Source of the DNA: Armigeres subalbatus
Taxonomy: Eukaryota; Arthropoda; Insecta; Diptera; Culicidae
DNA length: 64,000 nt
Assembly: GCF_024139115.2 (NCBI RefSeq)
Contig: NW_026942808.1
Span: forward strand, 295,020-359,019
Direction: 5' to 3'
Below, in pieces: positions 21,155 through 30,854 of the stretch. The notes below the pieces were generated by a model. The model had not been told where the DNA came from, ran no database searches, and saw only the letters and a list, made by a program, of their open reading frames with translations. The translations under genes and the position numbers were made by a program. Numbering within the stretch: the first letter of the stretch is position 1; the number at the start of each line of letters is the position of its first letter.

Positions 21155-23345
21155 AATATTTTCAAAGAAAAAAGAATTCGTAAATTGAATAAGATATTAG
21201 AAAGAGATGATCATTTTTGAAAAAAAAAATTGATCTCTTTCTGGCAATTACTGAAACAAATCGTCAATCCTACGAAAAAGTCGAAAGATATCTATAATTA
21301 ATGGAGGCCATAGTGATCCTATTCCAGCCACATCATCGTATATAGGAGATACGATGTCCGAGATCCGTTGGATTATGCTCAGAATATTCCTGGTGAATGG
21401 AAAAAAGTTTAAAGATGATGATGAGAATTCCATAGTTCTAACCTCAAGACGATGCATTTAATAGTTGGAACAACTGACATTCTATGTGCGGACGCCATGC
21501 TGTTTGCTTGCTGCTTGCACTTATCGACTTCTGTTTGGTGCTGTAAAGTTCTTATACCGTTGCAGAAACGATCAGTCGCATCTGGTGCTAACATGTTTTT
21601 GATATACTATTATTCTCGGACTTTGGAACATATTTATAACACTTTTTTGATGTCATAAGTTGGCTTTCATGAACTAAACAGTGATGATCAAAATTGTTGA
21701 CATATCATTCATATTTTGAATAAAAAAAATGAAATTGTAATTTACACACATAATGTTTTCTGGTAGACAGCGTGGTTGGCGAAGTGCAGCCTTGGACCGA
21801 GCTGAATGGAGCAGACTTTTATGTGCAGCACATGCCACTCCGGCCTTAGCCTGATAATAAATAAAAAAAAATGTTTTCTGGTCACAGATAAACACACATG
21901 AACCGTTTATCGAATCAAGGACTAACAGTATCTGTTATTTACTATATAATCGTGTTTTGTACACACCAGCTTCAAATATTTATTTCAACATTTACCCAAT
22001 GTAAATCCCGCATAATCATGGACCATATGTAGACCGCATCTGTTATAATTGATATCATATGATATGATATCCAGCTCCGTAAAATATTGCAATCGAGATT
22101 TCTTGCTGAAACTGCTCATATGTCTGTTAAGAAAACAGGTAATCTAGTAAATATTCCAACACCAGATAAATTTCAATAAAATTTTAAATACGTTGGCTAA
22201 AGCCTGAAAATAAAAACGAAGGCTTGAGAATTTCCACTAAAGCAACAGAAATACGAAAAGGATTTTTTATAGAAAAGTGTTATTCTACAAGCTGAATCAG
22301 TAATTGCGAAAACAAAGCCTGTGTCTTTTTATTTCTCCTTTGATTGCATTATATCTCTCGCTGGGGCAGTGCCGCGTCGCAGTTTAACGTTCATTGAGCA
22401 CAACCACAATTACTGCCTGGAAAGTTGCCATTTTTGCATAAATATTTTTTATAAAATGTAATTTGGCAAATTTAATGAACCTATTCTTCAATTGACGCTT
22501 AAAAGCTACTATAGTTGTGTTTCTGGAAATAGTTCTGGGAAAATTAGTAAAATAATTCCAATGTCTTTTTACAATCATGATGAAGGCTAACACGATTTTG
22601 CCTGATATCCAAATGAAGCGGTTAAAATGTCCTTGATAGGACTGAAATTCTATCCTATCTACCTTCGTCATGGTCCTTACCAAAGCTGCATATCGCAGCG
22701 GTAGGCTACGGAAATCCTTTTAAATCGCAATTAACTTTCCATATTTAGCTAATTAACAATGACTACAAAGAGCTTAAAAAAATGCTTAAAAAATTTAAAT
22801 TTTCACTCGCTTGTATTGACAACATAATGAACCCAAGGCTACCATTTCATTTTGAGTTGTAGGAACACTTGTGAATGTCACTGTACTAATTTCAATAAAT
22901 AATAAATGGCTGAAAATATGAAATCTCTGCAGAGAAATCACAAGATTAAAACATTAACTGCTGATAAATACTCAATTATTAACCAAAAAACGCAATAAGA
23001 TCTGGAATAATTCACAGAGCTATATTGTGTGCCTCACTAACAGGCCAAGAACAAAATAATAAATTTATTACTAACACAAGTTTATCATTGATTAAACGAA
23101 TTCTATGCAACCTAGCTTCAACTATTATAATATTTCTATTTTTCAAGTAAAAGTCAAACATTGGTTGTGATCAGGTTGAGCTAACTATAATGTTTGAACG
23201 ACAGATATGTTTTATAATAGCTCCACCTATTGCGCTTTTTCAGTCGTAATTGAGTTGTATATAGCAACTGACAACTAAAATTGGGAAATGAAAGTCGTCG
23301 TTAAGAAGTTGCATCAACTTATTTACGATCAGATGTGCTACTTGG
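21155..23345. other. 2.2-kb foreign segment replacing part of R1 ORF1
   Basis: AT-rich DNA between the two halves of ORF1. Comparing the two sides with R1 ORF1 proteins in general, some 30-40 codons seem missing, and I see neither terminal repeats nor a target duplication. It therefore looks like a deletion repaired with filler or a translocation rather than a simple transposon insertion. It contains one tiny RTE insertion (21765-21870). Other open frames (22384-22683 minus, 21452-21658 plus) are not recognisable. Confidence 0.55.
21765..21870 (+). mobile_element. 106-bp RTE 3' end with 12-bp target duplication
   Basis: This encodes RGWRSAALDRAEWSRLLCAA and TPALA, the very C-terminus of the RTE reverse transcriptase found at 31274-32527, followed by a GATAATAAATAAA tail. 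ATGTTTTCTGGT stands on both sides (21753-21764, 21871-21882). It is a severely 5'-truncated but otherwise textbook target-primed insertion. Confidence 0.92.
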
Positions 23346-23880
23346 GTTACAAAAAGCTTGCCCAGGAGGTCTTGGGTGACGGCGCTCAGGTCAGGTCGTT
23401 GGGTGCGGAAGTGACCCTCCAGTGTAAGCAGCTGGACGAGGTCACGACCGCGGAAGACGTCGTCTCTGCCGTCAAAGAGCAGTGCGGCACAGAGGTTGAG
23501 CGGTCCTCTGTACGTCTAAGAGGAAGATTCTTTGGTAAGCAGGTAGCCTATCTCAGACTACCGATGGCTGACGCCAAAAAGGTCACTGAGAAAGGGAAGC
23601 TGAAGATCGGCTGGTCAGTAGCCCAGTAAGCGTGCTCCTGCCACCTTCAGTGGACAAGTGCTACCGGTGTCTTGAGTCCGGGCACAAGTCTTATGACTGC
23701 AAGGGCCCAGACCGAAGCAAGATGTGTCGTCGCTGCGGCGAGGAGGAACACAAGGCGCAGGAATGCGACAAGGCACCTAGGTGCCTTATCTGCGCCAGTA
23801 AGAAGCAGGCCCGGAACCATGCTATGGGCGGGCCTGCGTGTCCCTTCGGTGAAGCCAATCGGAAAAAGCCGTGCAAGTAA
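23346..23880 (+). pseudogene. R1-type ORF1, C-terminal part with zinc knuckles
   Basis: It resumes with YKKLAQEVLGDGAQVRSLG and VVSAVKEQCGTEVE, then RGRFFGKQVAYLRLP, the RNA-recognition-like domain. A frameshift near 23620 separates this from the zinc knuckles: CYRCLESGHKSYDC and CRRCGEEEHKAQEC fit CX2CX4HX4C, and a third, looser CLIC...H...C follows. These knuckles bind nucleic acid in gag-like proteins. The last codons overlap the start of ORF2 by about 10 bp, a common arrangement in R1 elements. The apparent ATG at 23288 belongs to the foreign segment. Confidence 0.82.
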
Positions 23881-25020
23881 CACAGCTGAATCTTAACCAC
23901 TGTGCACCTGCCCAGCAACTGCTGTGGCAGGCGGTCTCGGAGTCGAGGACCGATGTCGCCCTCCTGTCCGACCCGTACAACATCCCTGCCGACAATGGCA
24001 ACTGGGTGGCGGACGGGTCTAGGTCGGCGGCAATTTGCACAACGGGAAGGTACCCCGTTCAAGAGGTTGTACACTCCTCCGCGGAGGGTGTCGCGATAGC
24101 CAAGATCAATGGGGTGTTCTATTGTAGCTGCTACGCCCCACCAAGGTGGCCAATGGAACAGTTCAACCAGATGATCGACAGGCTATCGTCCAACCTAGTA
24201 GGTCGGAGCCCGTTCGTTATAGCGGGAGACTTTAATGCTTGGGCAGTGGAATGGGGCAGCCGCTGCACCAATCAGAGGGGACAAGCGTTACTCGAGGCAC
24301 TTGCTAAACTTGACGCAGTGCTTGTCAATGACGGAGCCAGTAGAACATACCGTAGGAATGGGGCCGAGTCATGGATAGATGTAACGTTTGTCAGCCCCGG
24401 TCTGGTCTCAGATCTGGACTGGAGGGTAGACGAGGGCTACACCCATAGTGATCACCTAGCAATTCGCTTCAAGATCAACTATGGTGTGCAGCGTACGAGG
24501 GCGGGTGATCCCTGTCAGGTCCGTGGGTGGAAGTTCAATCACTTCGACAGCGAAGTTTTCACCGCGGCCCTGGGACTGGAGGCCAACACCGACAGTCTAA
24601 GCGGGGATGCGCTGGTAGCTGTCCTATCACGCGCGTGCGATGCTACTATGCCGAGGAAAGCCCTGCCAAGAAATGGCAGACGCCCGGTATACTGGTGGAG
24701 TGCCGAAATTGCAGCCCTACGATCAGCCTGCCTCAAGGCTAGACGTAGGACGCAACGAGCCCGCACCGAGGAGGAAAGAGCGGTCCGCCGGGAAGTGTTT
24801 CGAGCTGCGAGACTGGCCCTTAACAAGGCCATTAAGAGCAGCAATAGAGCGTGCTTCGACAACCTGTGCGAGGGTGCCAATGCGAATCCGTGGGGTGACG
24901 CCTATTGGATCGTGATGGCCAAGACCAAAGGGGGCTCTTCACCCCCCGAACGGTCACCGGACCGGTTGGCGAGGATTATCGAAGTACTCTTCCCGTCTCG
25001 AGTCACAAGTCCCTGGCCTC
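23871..25020 (+). pseudogene. R1-type ORF2, endonuclease domain
   Basis: The frame starts MQVTQLNLNHC and contains the APE-type endonuclease of R1 elements: TDVALLSDPYNIP (about residues 27-39), VIAGDFNAWAVEWGS (about 116-130), SWIDVTFVSPGL (about 167-178) and HSDHLAIRF (about 191-199). These include the metal-binding N/D and the catalytic D-N and S-D-H groups, so this domain looks intact. It nicks target DNA to prime reverse transcription. After the linker (DAYWIVMAK, LFPSRVTSPWPP) the frame runs into a deletion and continues to a stop at 25175 in a wrong frame. Confidence 0.85.
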
Positions 25021-25464
25021 CTCCTGCGCTGCAAGGCGCTGGGAGTGTGGCCGAAATGGTGGCTACTTCCAGAACCGAGTGCTACTATACGAGACCGATG
25101 CCGGTCAGAAAAGTGTTCCCAGTACCGCAGGAGTCCCGCAAGGGTCAATCCTGGGCACGGTACTATGGAACCTGATGTATGACGGGGTTCTGAAGCTAAA
25201 GTTCCCTCCTGATGTGAAGATCGTCGGCTTTGCTGACGATGTAACCCTAGAGGTCTACGGGGAGTCAATCCCCGAAGTAGAACTAACCGCAGAACACGCG
25301 ATCAACACTGTGGCGGACTGGATGAGTGCGAGAGGCCTTGAGCTCGCTCAACATAAGACGGAGGTGGTTATCGTCAGCAACAGTAAGTCGGCACAACATG
25401 CAGTTGTTAACGTGGGATACGTCGCGATCACTTCAAAGCGGAGTCTGAAGATTCTTAGGGTCAT
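25021..25464 (+). pseudogene. R1-type reverse transcriptase, 5' part deleted
   Basis: In the frame open at 24905-25519, GGYFQNRVLLYETDAG leads to AGVPQGSILGTVLWNLMYD (motif B), FADDVTLEVYG (catalytic motif C) and LAQHKTEVVIVSN. Upstream, the fingers and motif A with its catalytic aspartate are absent: the endonuclease linker is joined to motif B with perhaps 200-250 codons missing. Then SLKILRV is interrupted at 25464 by the LTR element. Removing that element restores the thumb motif VIIDDKLIFGSHI. Confidence 0.85.
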
Positions 25465-25730
25465 TGTTAAAATGAGAATTTTTAGTGAATCTGGCAACAG
25501 TGAAATCGTGCGCCACTGAAACTGCTTCAGAAGTGTTTAGTTGTAAGTGAAATAGTGAGAAGATGTGAGGGAGATTTCTGGGCAGCTTGAATTGTATACT
25601 AGAATGTAAGTTTTTTTGAATTACCGTTTAGAATTATGAACTAATAAGCAATAAATTATAGCTTTGAAGCTGTTCATCAAGGACACTGCTGTCAAGATGG
25701 TTTTATTCAAGCCAGAAACTCGCCCCAACA
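25465..25730 (+). repeat. 5' LTR (266 bp)
   Basis: TG...CA long terminal repeat. AGCAATAAATTATAG near 25648 could provide the polyadenylation signal. The bases right after it (TTCTTCAAAG) do not begin with TGG, so the primer binding site is not the usual tRNA 3'-end type, or has decayed. Confidence 0.93.
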
Positions 25731-25755
25731 TTCTTCAAAGATTCTAAAGCTCATC

Positions 25756-26490
25756 TTGAAACGATTCGCCATGGACGATATGAAAAGCAAGCTGCAACTG
25801 CTTGAAGAGCATCACAAGTCATGGCGAATAAAACAGCAAGAGGAAACGGCGAGAATCAAACAGGATTTCGAACGACGATTCGCGAAATTAAATGAGGATT
25901 ATTTGGCATCGGTAAAGAAAATTGATTGTGATTTTAGTGCAAAAAAGGAAGCGTTGATAAAGCGGTACAACGAAAAAGGTGGCTGCACACGGACGGAAAG
26001 TAAACAGCTCCTTGCAATCGATAAAGTGATACCGCAGGATGTCATTAATAGCACAGCCGATTTAGAAGAAAACATTTTCCAACATCACCATTCCGAACTT
26101 CAAACAACAGAAGAAATTTCAGCTTCTCGATGTGTTACTGATGATGTCAAGCATCTAGAGACCGTATTCCATCAGAACGCAAACGTTTCTACTGCACCCG
26201 AAAAGTTTGCTGATGTATCTATTGTTTGCACCGGGATAAGTATAGTGCGAATGAATGAATCGACGCTATGGCAACAAGTGTGTCGTAAACCAACTGTATA
26301 CGAGGCGGCGCGCGTTGGTAAAGAGTGCTCTGTGCACGGCAAGTGGTACGAAAATGATGCAGTGGGAGAATTAAAACTATGTCTGTTAAATTATGAGATT
26401 CAATATTTTGTGGAATCGAAAATCTTCGATCCGGGAGGTGTATGGTTTATTACTCCTGGAGCAAACATGATATTAACACATATTAATTAG
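25756..26490 (+). CDS. Unknown protein carried by LTR element (244 aa)
   Basis: An uninterrupted frame filling the element interior; not recognised. A second ATG at 25771 (GCCATGG) has the better Kozak context, giving MDDMKSKLQL as the probable start. Residues about 6-75 are strongly charged with heptad-like leucines (MKSKLQLLEEHHKSWRIK, FERRFAKLNEDYLASVKKID), a probable coiled coil. The middle (75-160) is polar and probably disordered. The C-terminal 80 residues are ordered-looking, with CSVHGKWYENDAVGELKLCL and FDPGGVWFITPG. There is no zinc knuckle, protease or RT motif. It could be a diverged gag or a captured cellular gene. Retention of an open frame in a young element argues that it is, or recently was, used. 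No introns are seen. Confidence 0.7.
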   Translation: MKRFAMDDMKSKLQLLEEHHKSWRIKQQEETARIKQDFERRFAKLNEDYLASVKKIDCDFSAKKEALIKRYNEKGGCTRTESKQLLAIDKVIPQDVINSTADLEENIFQHHHSELQTTEEISASRCVTDDVKHLETVFHQNANVSTAPEKFADVSIVCTGISIVRMNESTLWQQVCRKPTVYEAARVGKECSVHGKWYENDAVGELKLCLLNYEIQYFVESKIFDPGGVWFITPGANMILTHIN

Positions 26491-26539
26491 ATGATGTAAA
26501 TTTATTAGTCGTATAATTATTCAGCTCGTTACCAGTTTC

Positions 26540-26552
26540 ACGGGAGGGAGAA
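26540..26552 (+). promoter_or_regulatory. Polypurine tract
   Basis: GGGAGGGAGAA immediately precedes the 3' LTR at 26553. It would prime plus-strand synthesis in an LTR retrotransposon and fixes the transcription direction as plus. Confidence 0.8.
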
Positions 26553-26818
26553 TGTTAAAATGAGAATTTTTAGTGAATCTGGCAACAGTGAAATCGTGCG
26601 CCACTGAAACTGCTTCAGAAGTGTTTAGTTGTAAGTGAAATACTGAGAAGATGTGAGGGAGATTTCTGGGCAGCTTGAATTGTATACTAGAATGTAAGTT
26701 TTTTTGTATTACCGTTTAGAATTATGAACTAATAAGCAATAAATTATAGCTTTGAAGCTGTTCATCAAGGACACTGCTGTCAAGATGGTTTTATTCAAGC
26801 CAGAAACTCGCCCCAACA
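26553..26818 (+). repeat. 3' LTR (266 bp)
   Basis: Same length as the 5' LTR. I count two substitutions (ATAGTGAG/ATACTGAG and TTTGAATTACC/TTTGTATTACC), about 99.2 percent identity, so insertion is recent. Confidence 0.93.
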
Positions 26819-27660
26819 GTCATCATAGACGACAAGCTTATCTTCGGTAGCCATATCGAATATGCGTGCAAGAAGGCTTCGACTGTTGTGGCGGCATTAT
26901 CGAGGATGATGTCCAACAGCTCCAAGGTGTGCGCCAGTAGACGTAGGCTACTGGCAGGCGTTGCCGCATCTATTCTTAGGTATGGCGGCCCTTCCTGGGC
27001 AAAAGCACTGGGGGTAACCAGTTACCTGCAGAAACTGGAGAGCACCTACCGCTTGATGTGTCTCAGGGTGATATCGGCCTACCGCACGGTATCGCACGCC
27101 GCATCCTGCGTGATAGCGAGTATGATGCCAGTCGGGCTGGTCATCCGGGAAGATGAGGAGTGTTTTGAGCTATGTAGCTATGTAGAGGAGCCCGCGAGCG
27201 TACGAGGGTGACTTCGGTTGCCAGATGGCAGCGCGAGTGGGATAACTCCTCGAAAGGTAGGTGGATCCACCGGCTGATTCCTAACATATCAAGCTGGGTG
27301 GGGAGACCCCATGAGGAGGTTCACTTCCATCTGACACAATTCCTGTCAGGCCATGGCTGTTTCCGACAGTACCACCACAGGTTTGGGCACGCGGAGATCC
27401 CCGTCTGCCCTGACTGCCCAGGTGTTGACGAAACTGCAGAGCACATACTGCTCGTATGTCCTCGTTTCGACGGCGAAAGAAGAGCAATGCTAGACGTTTG
27501 CGGCCGGGACACAACTCCGGATAACCTTATCCAGAGGATGTGTCAAGCGGTGGAGAAGTGGAACGCAGTCTCGACTGCAACCACTCAGATTGCCTGCAGC
27601 TTGCAGAGAATCTGGCGCGCCGAGCAGCAATCGCAGTTACGCAGTACTAACTTGTGATTG
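26819..27660 (+). pseudogene. R1-type ORF2, thumb and C-terminal domain
   Basis: It continues the interrupted R1 RT: IIDDKLIFGSHIEYACKK, SILRYGGPSWAKAL and LQKLESTYRLMCLRVISAYRT are R1 thumb motifs. A frameshift near 27200 moves to the frame open at 27208-27657, which has WQREWDNSSKGRWIHRLIP, GHGCFRQYHHRFG and the cysteine-histidine motif CPDCPGVDETAEHILLVC, typical of the C-terminus of R1 ORF2. RMCQAVEKWNAV is near the end. The protein terminates at 27657, about the expected place. Only the frameshift and the upstream damage make it non-functional. Confidence 0.85.
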
Positions 27661-28560
27661 GTTAGTTATAGCGAAAGTGCCGAACGCGGAGAAGTGTGTG
27701 AATGGTCTGCCCATGCAGAGGTAATGGCGCAGCGGGTGGCAACCGAGATCGTCACCTCAAAGCATGGCAGAAGTGTGAATGAATAGGTGTATGCATGGAC
27801 TGCACACGCCGCGCTGGGAGTAGCGCAGGAATGTTGGTTCCTATGACTACTGATACCCCGCGGCGTGGCAGAGGAGTGTGGGTGAGCATCCAAGTCAGTC
27901 TCACACTGTACGAAAGGAATGAGCATACAAATCAGTCTCACACGGTATGTTTGAGTTGAGCGAGGTGAGTCAGACTCACATGGTATGTCAGAAGTGGGAA
28001 CCTAAGCGAAATGTCCCACAAGGGATGCCAGAGCGAGTGTTAGGTCGAATGACTAGAGTAGTATGTGTCAGCGCGAACTGAATAAAAGAGGTGAGCAGAC
28101 CCACATGGCATGAGAAGGGTGGGCACACAAGTTAGACCCACACGGCATGATAGAGGTGAGCACACAAGTCAGACTCACAGGAGCGTTAGCGTGAGTGCAA
28201 GCATGGAGTGCATGAGCGTGAATCAAGTGTTTGGGTGAGCATACAAGTCAGACTCACACGGCATGAGAAGGGTGGGCACACAAGTCAGACCCACACGGCA
28301 TGACAGAGGTGCAACAGAGTATGTAGGGTGCGATAGAGTGAGCACCCAAGTAAGACTCGCATGGGACGGGTGCCTGTGTGAGCGAGAATGAGCAAGTACG
28401 TTTAGTACTGCCATCCCCCAGAAGTAGTACTGGGAGGTAGTTCCTGGGGGAAAAGATGGCGGAGCCCAAGGGAGTTTAGTCGGTATTACCGGTACGGTCG
28501 AGTCCGACACTCCAGCACACAATGCACGTGTGCTAATGCATTCTCCCTTGTAAAAAAAAA
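27661..28560 (+). repeat. R1 3' UTR with ~40-bp subrepeats
   Basis: About 900 bp non-coding. Roughly 27880-28330 consists of variants of GTGGGCACACAAGTCAGACC followed by CACACGGCATGAGAAGG, about 8 copies with a period near 40 bp. The element closes with CTCCCTTGT and an A-rich run at 28552-28564. Short antisense frames here are repeat artefacts. Confidence 0.75.
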
Positions 28561-28599
28561 AACAAAATGATAACCCGTTGTGTATTTCAGCTAAACAGC

Positions 28600-28770
28600 A
28601 GGTGTTGGTTAATTGACAGTTGCTGTTCGTGTCCAGGGGTCCGTGAAGTGCATTGACGGCAATGGAAAACTAACTACGATCTGGATCAAAGAGGTGTTGT
28701 GTATACCGAGTCTATGCATTGGGGTTTTGTAGGTTCAAATGCTGCTGAAGAAAGGATAACTTTTATCGTA
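28600..28770 (+). pseudogene. Ty1/copia pol scrap
   Basis: The frame beginning AVRVQGSVKCIDGNGK and continuing KLTTIWIKEVLCIPSL matches the conserved stretch around the end of the copia protease and pre-integrase region, where a V.G.G.V....G....I.EVLYVP-type motif occurs. It is stopped by TAG after IGVL. Only about 50 codons survive, with no LTR nearby. It could be a different retroelement; the match is by eye. Confidence 0.45.
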
Positions 28771-28774
28771 ATCC

Positions 28775-28840
28775 CGGAAGGATTCCCTTCGAAATCCCGA
28801 AAGGATTCCCTTCGAAATCCCGAAAGGATTCTCTTCGATG
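28775..28840. repeat. 23-bp tandem repeat, ~3 copies
   Basis: GGATTCCCTTCGAAATCCCG recurs every 23 bp. Nothing functional is implied. Confidence 0.85.
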
Positions 28841-28894
28841 CACTTGATCCCATCGCCTAGTCCCAAGTGTGTCGACCTAGATAAACATGCCTAA

Positions 28895-29180
28895 TTAAGA
28901 GCTGAACTTACAGGCCACGGATGATTCAGGTGATACCTGCACAGGCTTGGACTTGCGGCGTTCCCCGCTTGTCCAAGATGTCCAGACGTGCCAGAAATGA
29001 CTGTTTATGTGTCCATGACCTTCCGCGGTCGGGAGAATGTGCCGGTACGCAGAACAGTGGAATACTGTTGCGACGAGCTGGCTTGCACACATCCTACAAC
29101 GATTGGTACTACAATGGTTGGTGCACGGAGCTGCAGAAGACCACCATTGAGAAAGGCGGAAAATCGGGTGACTAGAGCTG
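28895..29180 (+). pseudogene. Second R1-like ORF2 C-terminus, heavily decayed
   Basis: Across shifting frames I read LHRLGLAAFPACPRCPDVPE, which mirrors the HRFGHAEIPVCPDCPGVDE region of the R1 element at 27208-27657, then LFMCP and RMCRYAEQWNTVAT, which mirrors RMCQAVEKWNAVST. At least two frameshifts and a stop break it. It is a remnant of a different R1-clade copy. The three conserved blocks occur in the right order and spacing. Confidence 0.5.
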
Positions 29181-29219
29181 GAAATATTATCGTAATGCAC
29201 TATTTGCATGGGGAATAAT

Positions 29220-29692
29220 TTGTTTAAATGACTTTAAATAATTAAATACAAATTAACGAATATATCTATAAAAATAAAAGTAACTAGTTTTGGCAAAGGC
29301 ACAAGCATCTTCCTATTGAAGTGCTAGAGCTTTTACTTTACGTTTAGTAAATGCACTTCGTAAATCCCAAAGACAGCCCATCTCGGACCGGCTAATTGCA
29401 TTACCGTTTTCCTGTTTAAAGCTTCACATATATGCATATTTTACAGGTATGTGCTACTAGCAAGCAATGCGGTAGAATTCATTGAAGATGCTCATCAGCA
29501 ATATGCTAATGAGGAGGTTAAAATATTTGCTGCAGGTATTTCCTCACCCAGGTTCCCATATTCCTACAATTAAAGCGGTATCAGGTTTGAGCATAATTAT
29601 ATCGAAATGAGCACTTTCCTCAATGCATTGGTAAGTAGAGAATCAATCTTGATAATATCCGTTCAGATATGCACACGTTTAGGAAAGCGCTA
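29220..29692. other. AT-rich spacer
   Basis: No gene or repeat boundary recognised. Confidence 0.3.
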
Positions 29693-29992
29693 GGGTAACT
29701 GTACCAGTTTCGGCCATGTTCCTAATTTGGTCAGTTTCTTGCGTAAATCCGAAAATATAGCAATTCACGAGGTTTTTATTAGCTGTAACAGGATATACTG
29801 CCGCTAACCGCAAGTCAAGCACATCTGTATATGGGGGTCCATATACAGATGTGCTCGACTGGCGGTTAGCGGCAGTATATATCCCTTATGCTTCTTCGCT
29901 GTGGAAGCTGATCGATAGTTTTGGGAAAATATGCACTTATCAGGGTTGGCCAAAATAGACACTAAGGTGGCCAAAACCGGTACACTTACCCC
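29693..29992. mobile_element. MITE with GGGTAASTGTACC ends
   Basis: GGGTAACTGTACCAGTTTCGG at 29693 is mirrored by the complement at its right end (GGGTAAGTGTACCGGTTTTGG). A perfect-looking hairpin (29793-29880) is nested inside. No coding capacity. Confidence 0.7.
29793..29880. mobile_element. 88-bp hairpin nested in the MITE
   Basis: 42-bp arms (ATATACTGCCGCTAACC... and its complement) with two mismatches and a GGGT loop at 29835-29838. It may be a tiny foldback element; its size and near-perfect pairing would also suit a small-RNA precursor. Confidence 0.8.
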
Positions 29993-30854
29993 ATGTAACC
30001 TCTTCCCCTCGAAAATGTAGCCCAAGTGAAAGCTTCATACTTTTTTTAGTAGGTCATAAGTCAAAGAGGATAAAAAACGGAAAATACCTGATTTGGACAA
30101 TACAGTCCCATCCCGATTTTGGCAACACCCGTTTTTGTCTACCCCCGATTTTGGCAACACCCGTTTTTGGCAACATTTTCTTCCCAATTTTGGCAACAGC
30201 CTCGAAAATATTTTTTTTATTACTTTTTAGAGCTAAAACCTTTTTATTAATATGCAATAGGATAAACAAAGCCAAAAGTGAATGTCATTAAGGTTTATAT
30301 GCGTATTATGGGCTCTGTACGAATAGTGGGCACCTTAACTGAAATAATGAACCACCACTCGTATCACCGCTCATTGCAAACAATATCTATTGAAACTTTT
30401 CTGCTCTTTTTATTCACGTTTTCCATGTCCCTATTCACACTACCCTAATTTCACCAGCCCACCGTAGAATGTAAGAGTAAGAGTTTGGTAACATGTAACC
30501 GTAAGGCTCTCGAGCAGGCATTCAAAAAAATCAGATCATGAGAAAAAATCGGGCTAATCTAAGCCAACTTGATGCTCTGCCGCGGGGCAAGTTATGAGCT
30601 TCCTAAGATCTTTGAAATTGGACGTTCGATGATTCAGCATTTAATGATATTTAACGCTCACCAATGGAAGCCTATTAAATAAAGCAAATCAGTTGGTAAC
30701 TCAACAATGAGCGTCGTTAATGTGCGCTGATAGAAGAAGCCATTCAAGCATTTAAAAAATGAAGACCTCTATGAGTCTGGCACTCTAGCACACTGAATGG
30801 GAGGCGTTTATACTTTCTCTCGACTATCTTATCACCTTTGAAAGAAGAGTGTAT

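Larger units (their letters stand above)
25465..26818 (+). mobile_element. Young non-autonomous LTR element with one intact ORF
   Basis: Two 266-bp direct repeats begin TGTTAAAATGAG and end CGCCCCAACA; by eye they differ at two positions. GTCAT stands outside both ends (25460-25464, 26819-26823). A purine-rich tract (GGGAGGGAGAA) precedes the 3' LTR. The internal part is only 822 bp and almost all of it is a single 244-codon ORF with no protease, reverse transcriptase or integrase. The element must use proteins of another LTR family. It is inserted in the RT of the R1 element. TG/CA ends and a 5-bp duplication fit several LTR families (BEL, copia, gypsy). Confidence 0.93.
20045..28560 (+). 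mobile_element. R1-clade LINE, near full length but disrupted
   Basis: The order is that of R1-clade elements: GC-rich 5' UTR (about 20045-20382), ORF1 ending in zinc knuckles, ORF2 with endonuclease and reverse transcriptase, a C-terminal cysteine-histidine motif, and a 3' UTR closed by an A-rich tail at about 28550. It is damaged by a 2.2-kb replacement in ORF1 (about 21155-23345), a deletion over the first RT motifs near 25020, a 1354-bp LTR insertion (25465-26818) and several frameshifts. The exact 5' end is uncertain and I found no target duplication. Base composition is clearly richer in GC than the flanks. Confidence 0.85.

Noticed and set aside
22055..22080. GATATCATATGATATGATATC palindrome as a regulatory site
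   Set aside because: Too short and AT-rich to distinguish from chance.
23691..24074. Antisense ORF across the ORF1/ORF2 junction of R1
   Set aside because: Shadow of zinc-knuckle and endonuclease coding sequence.
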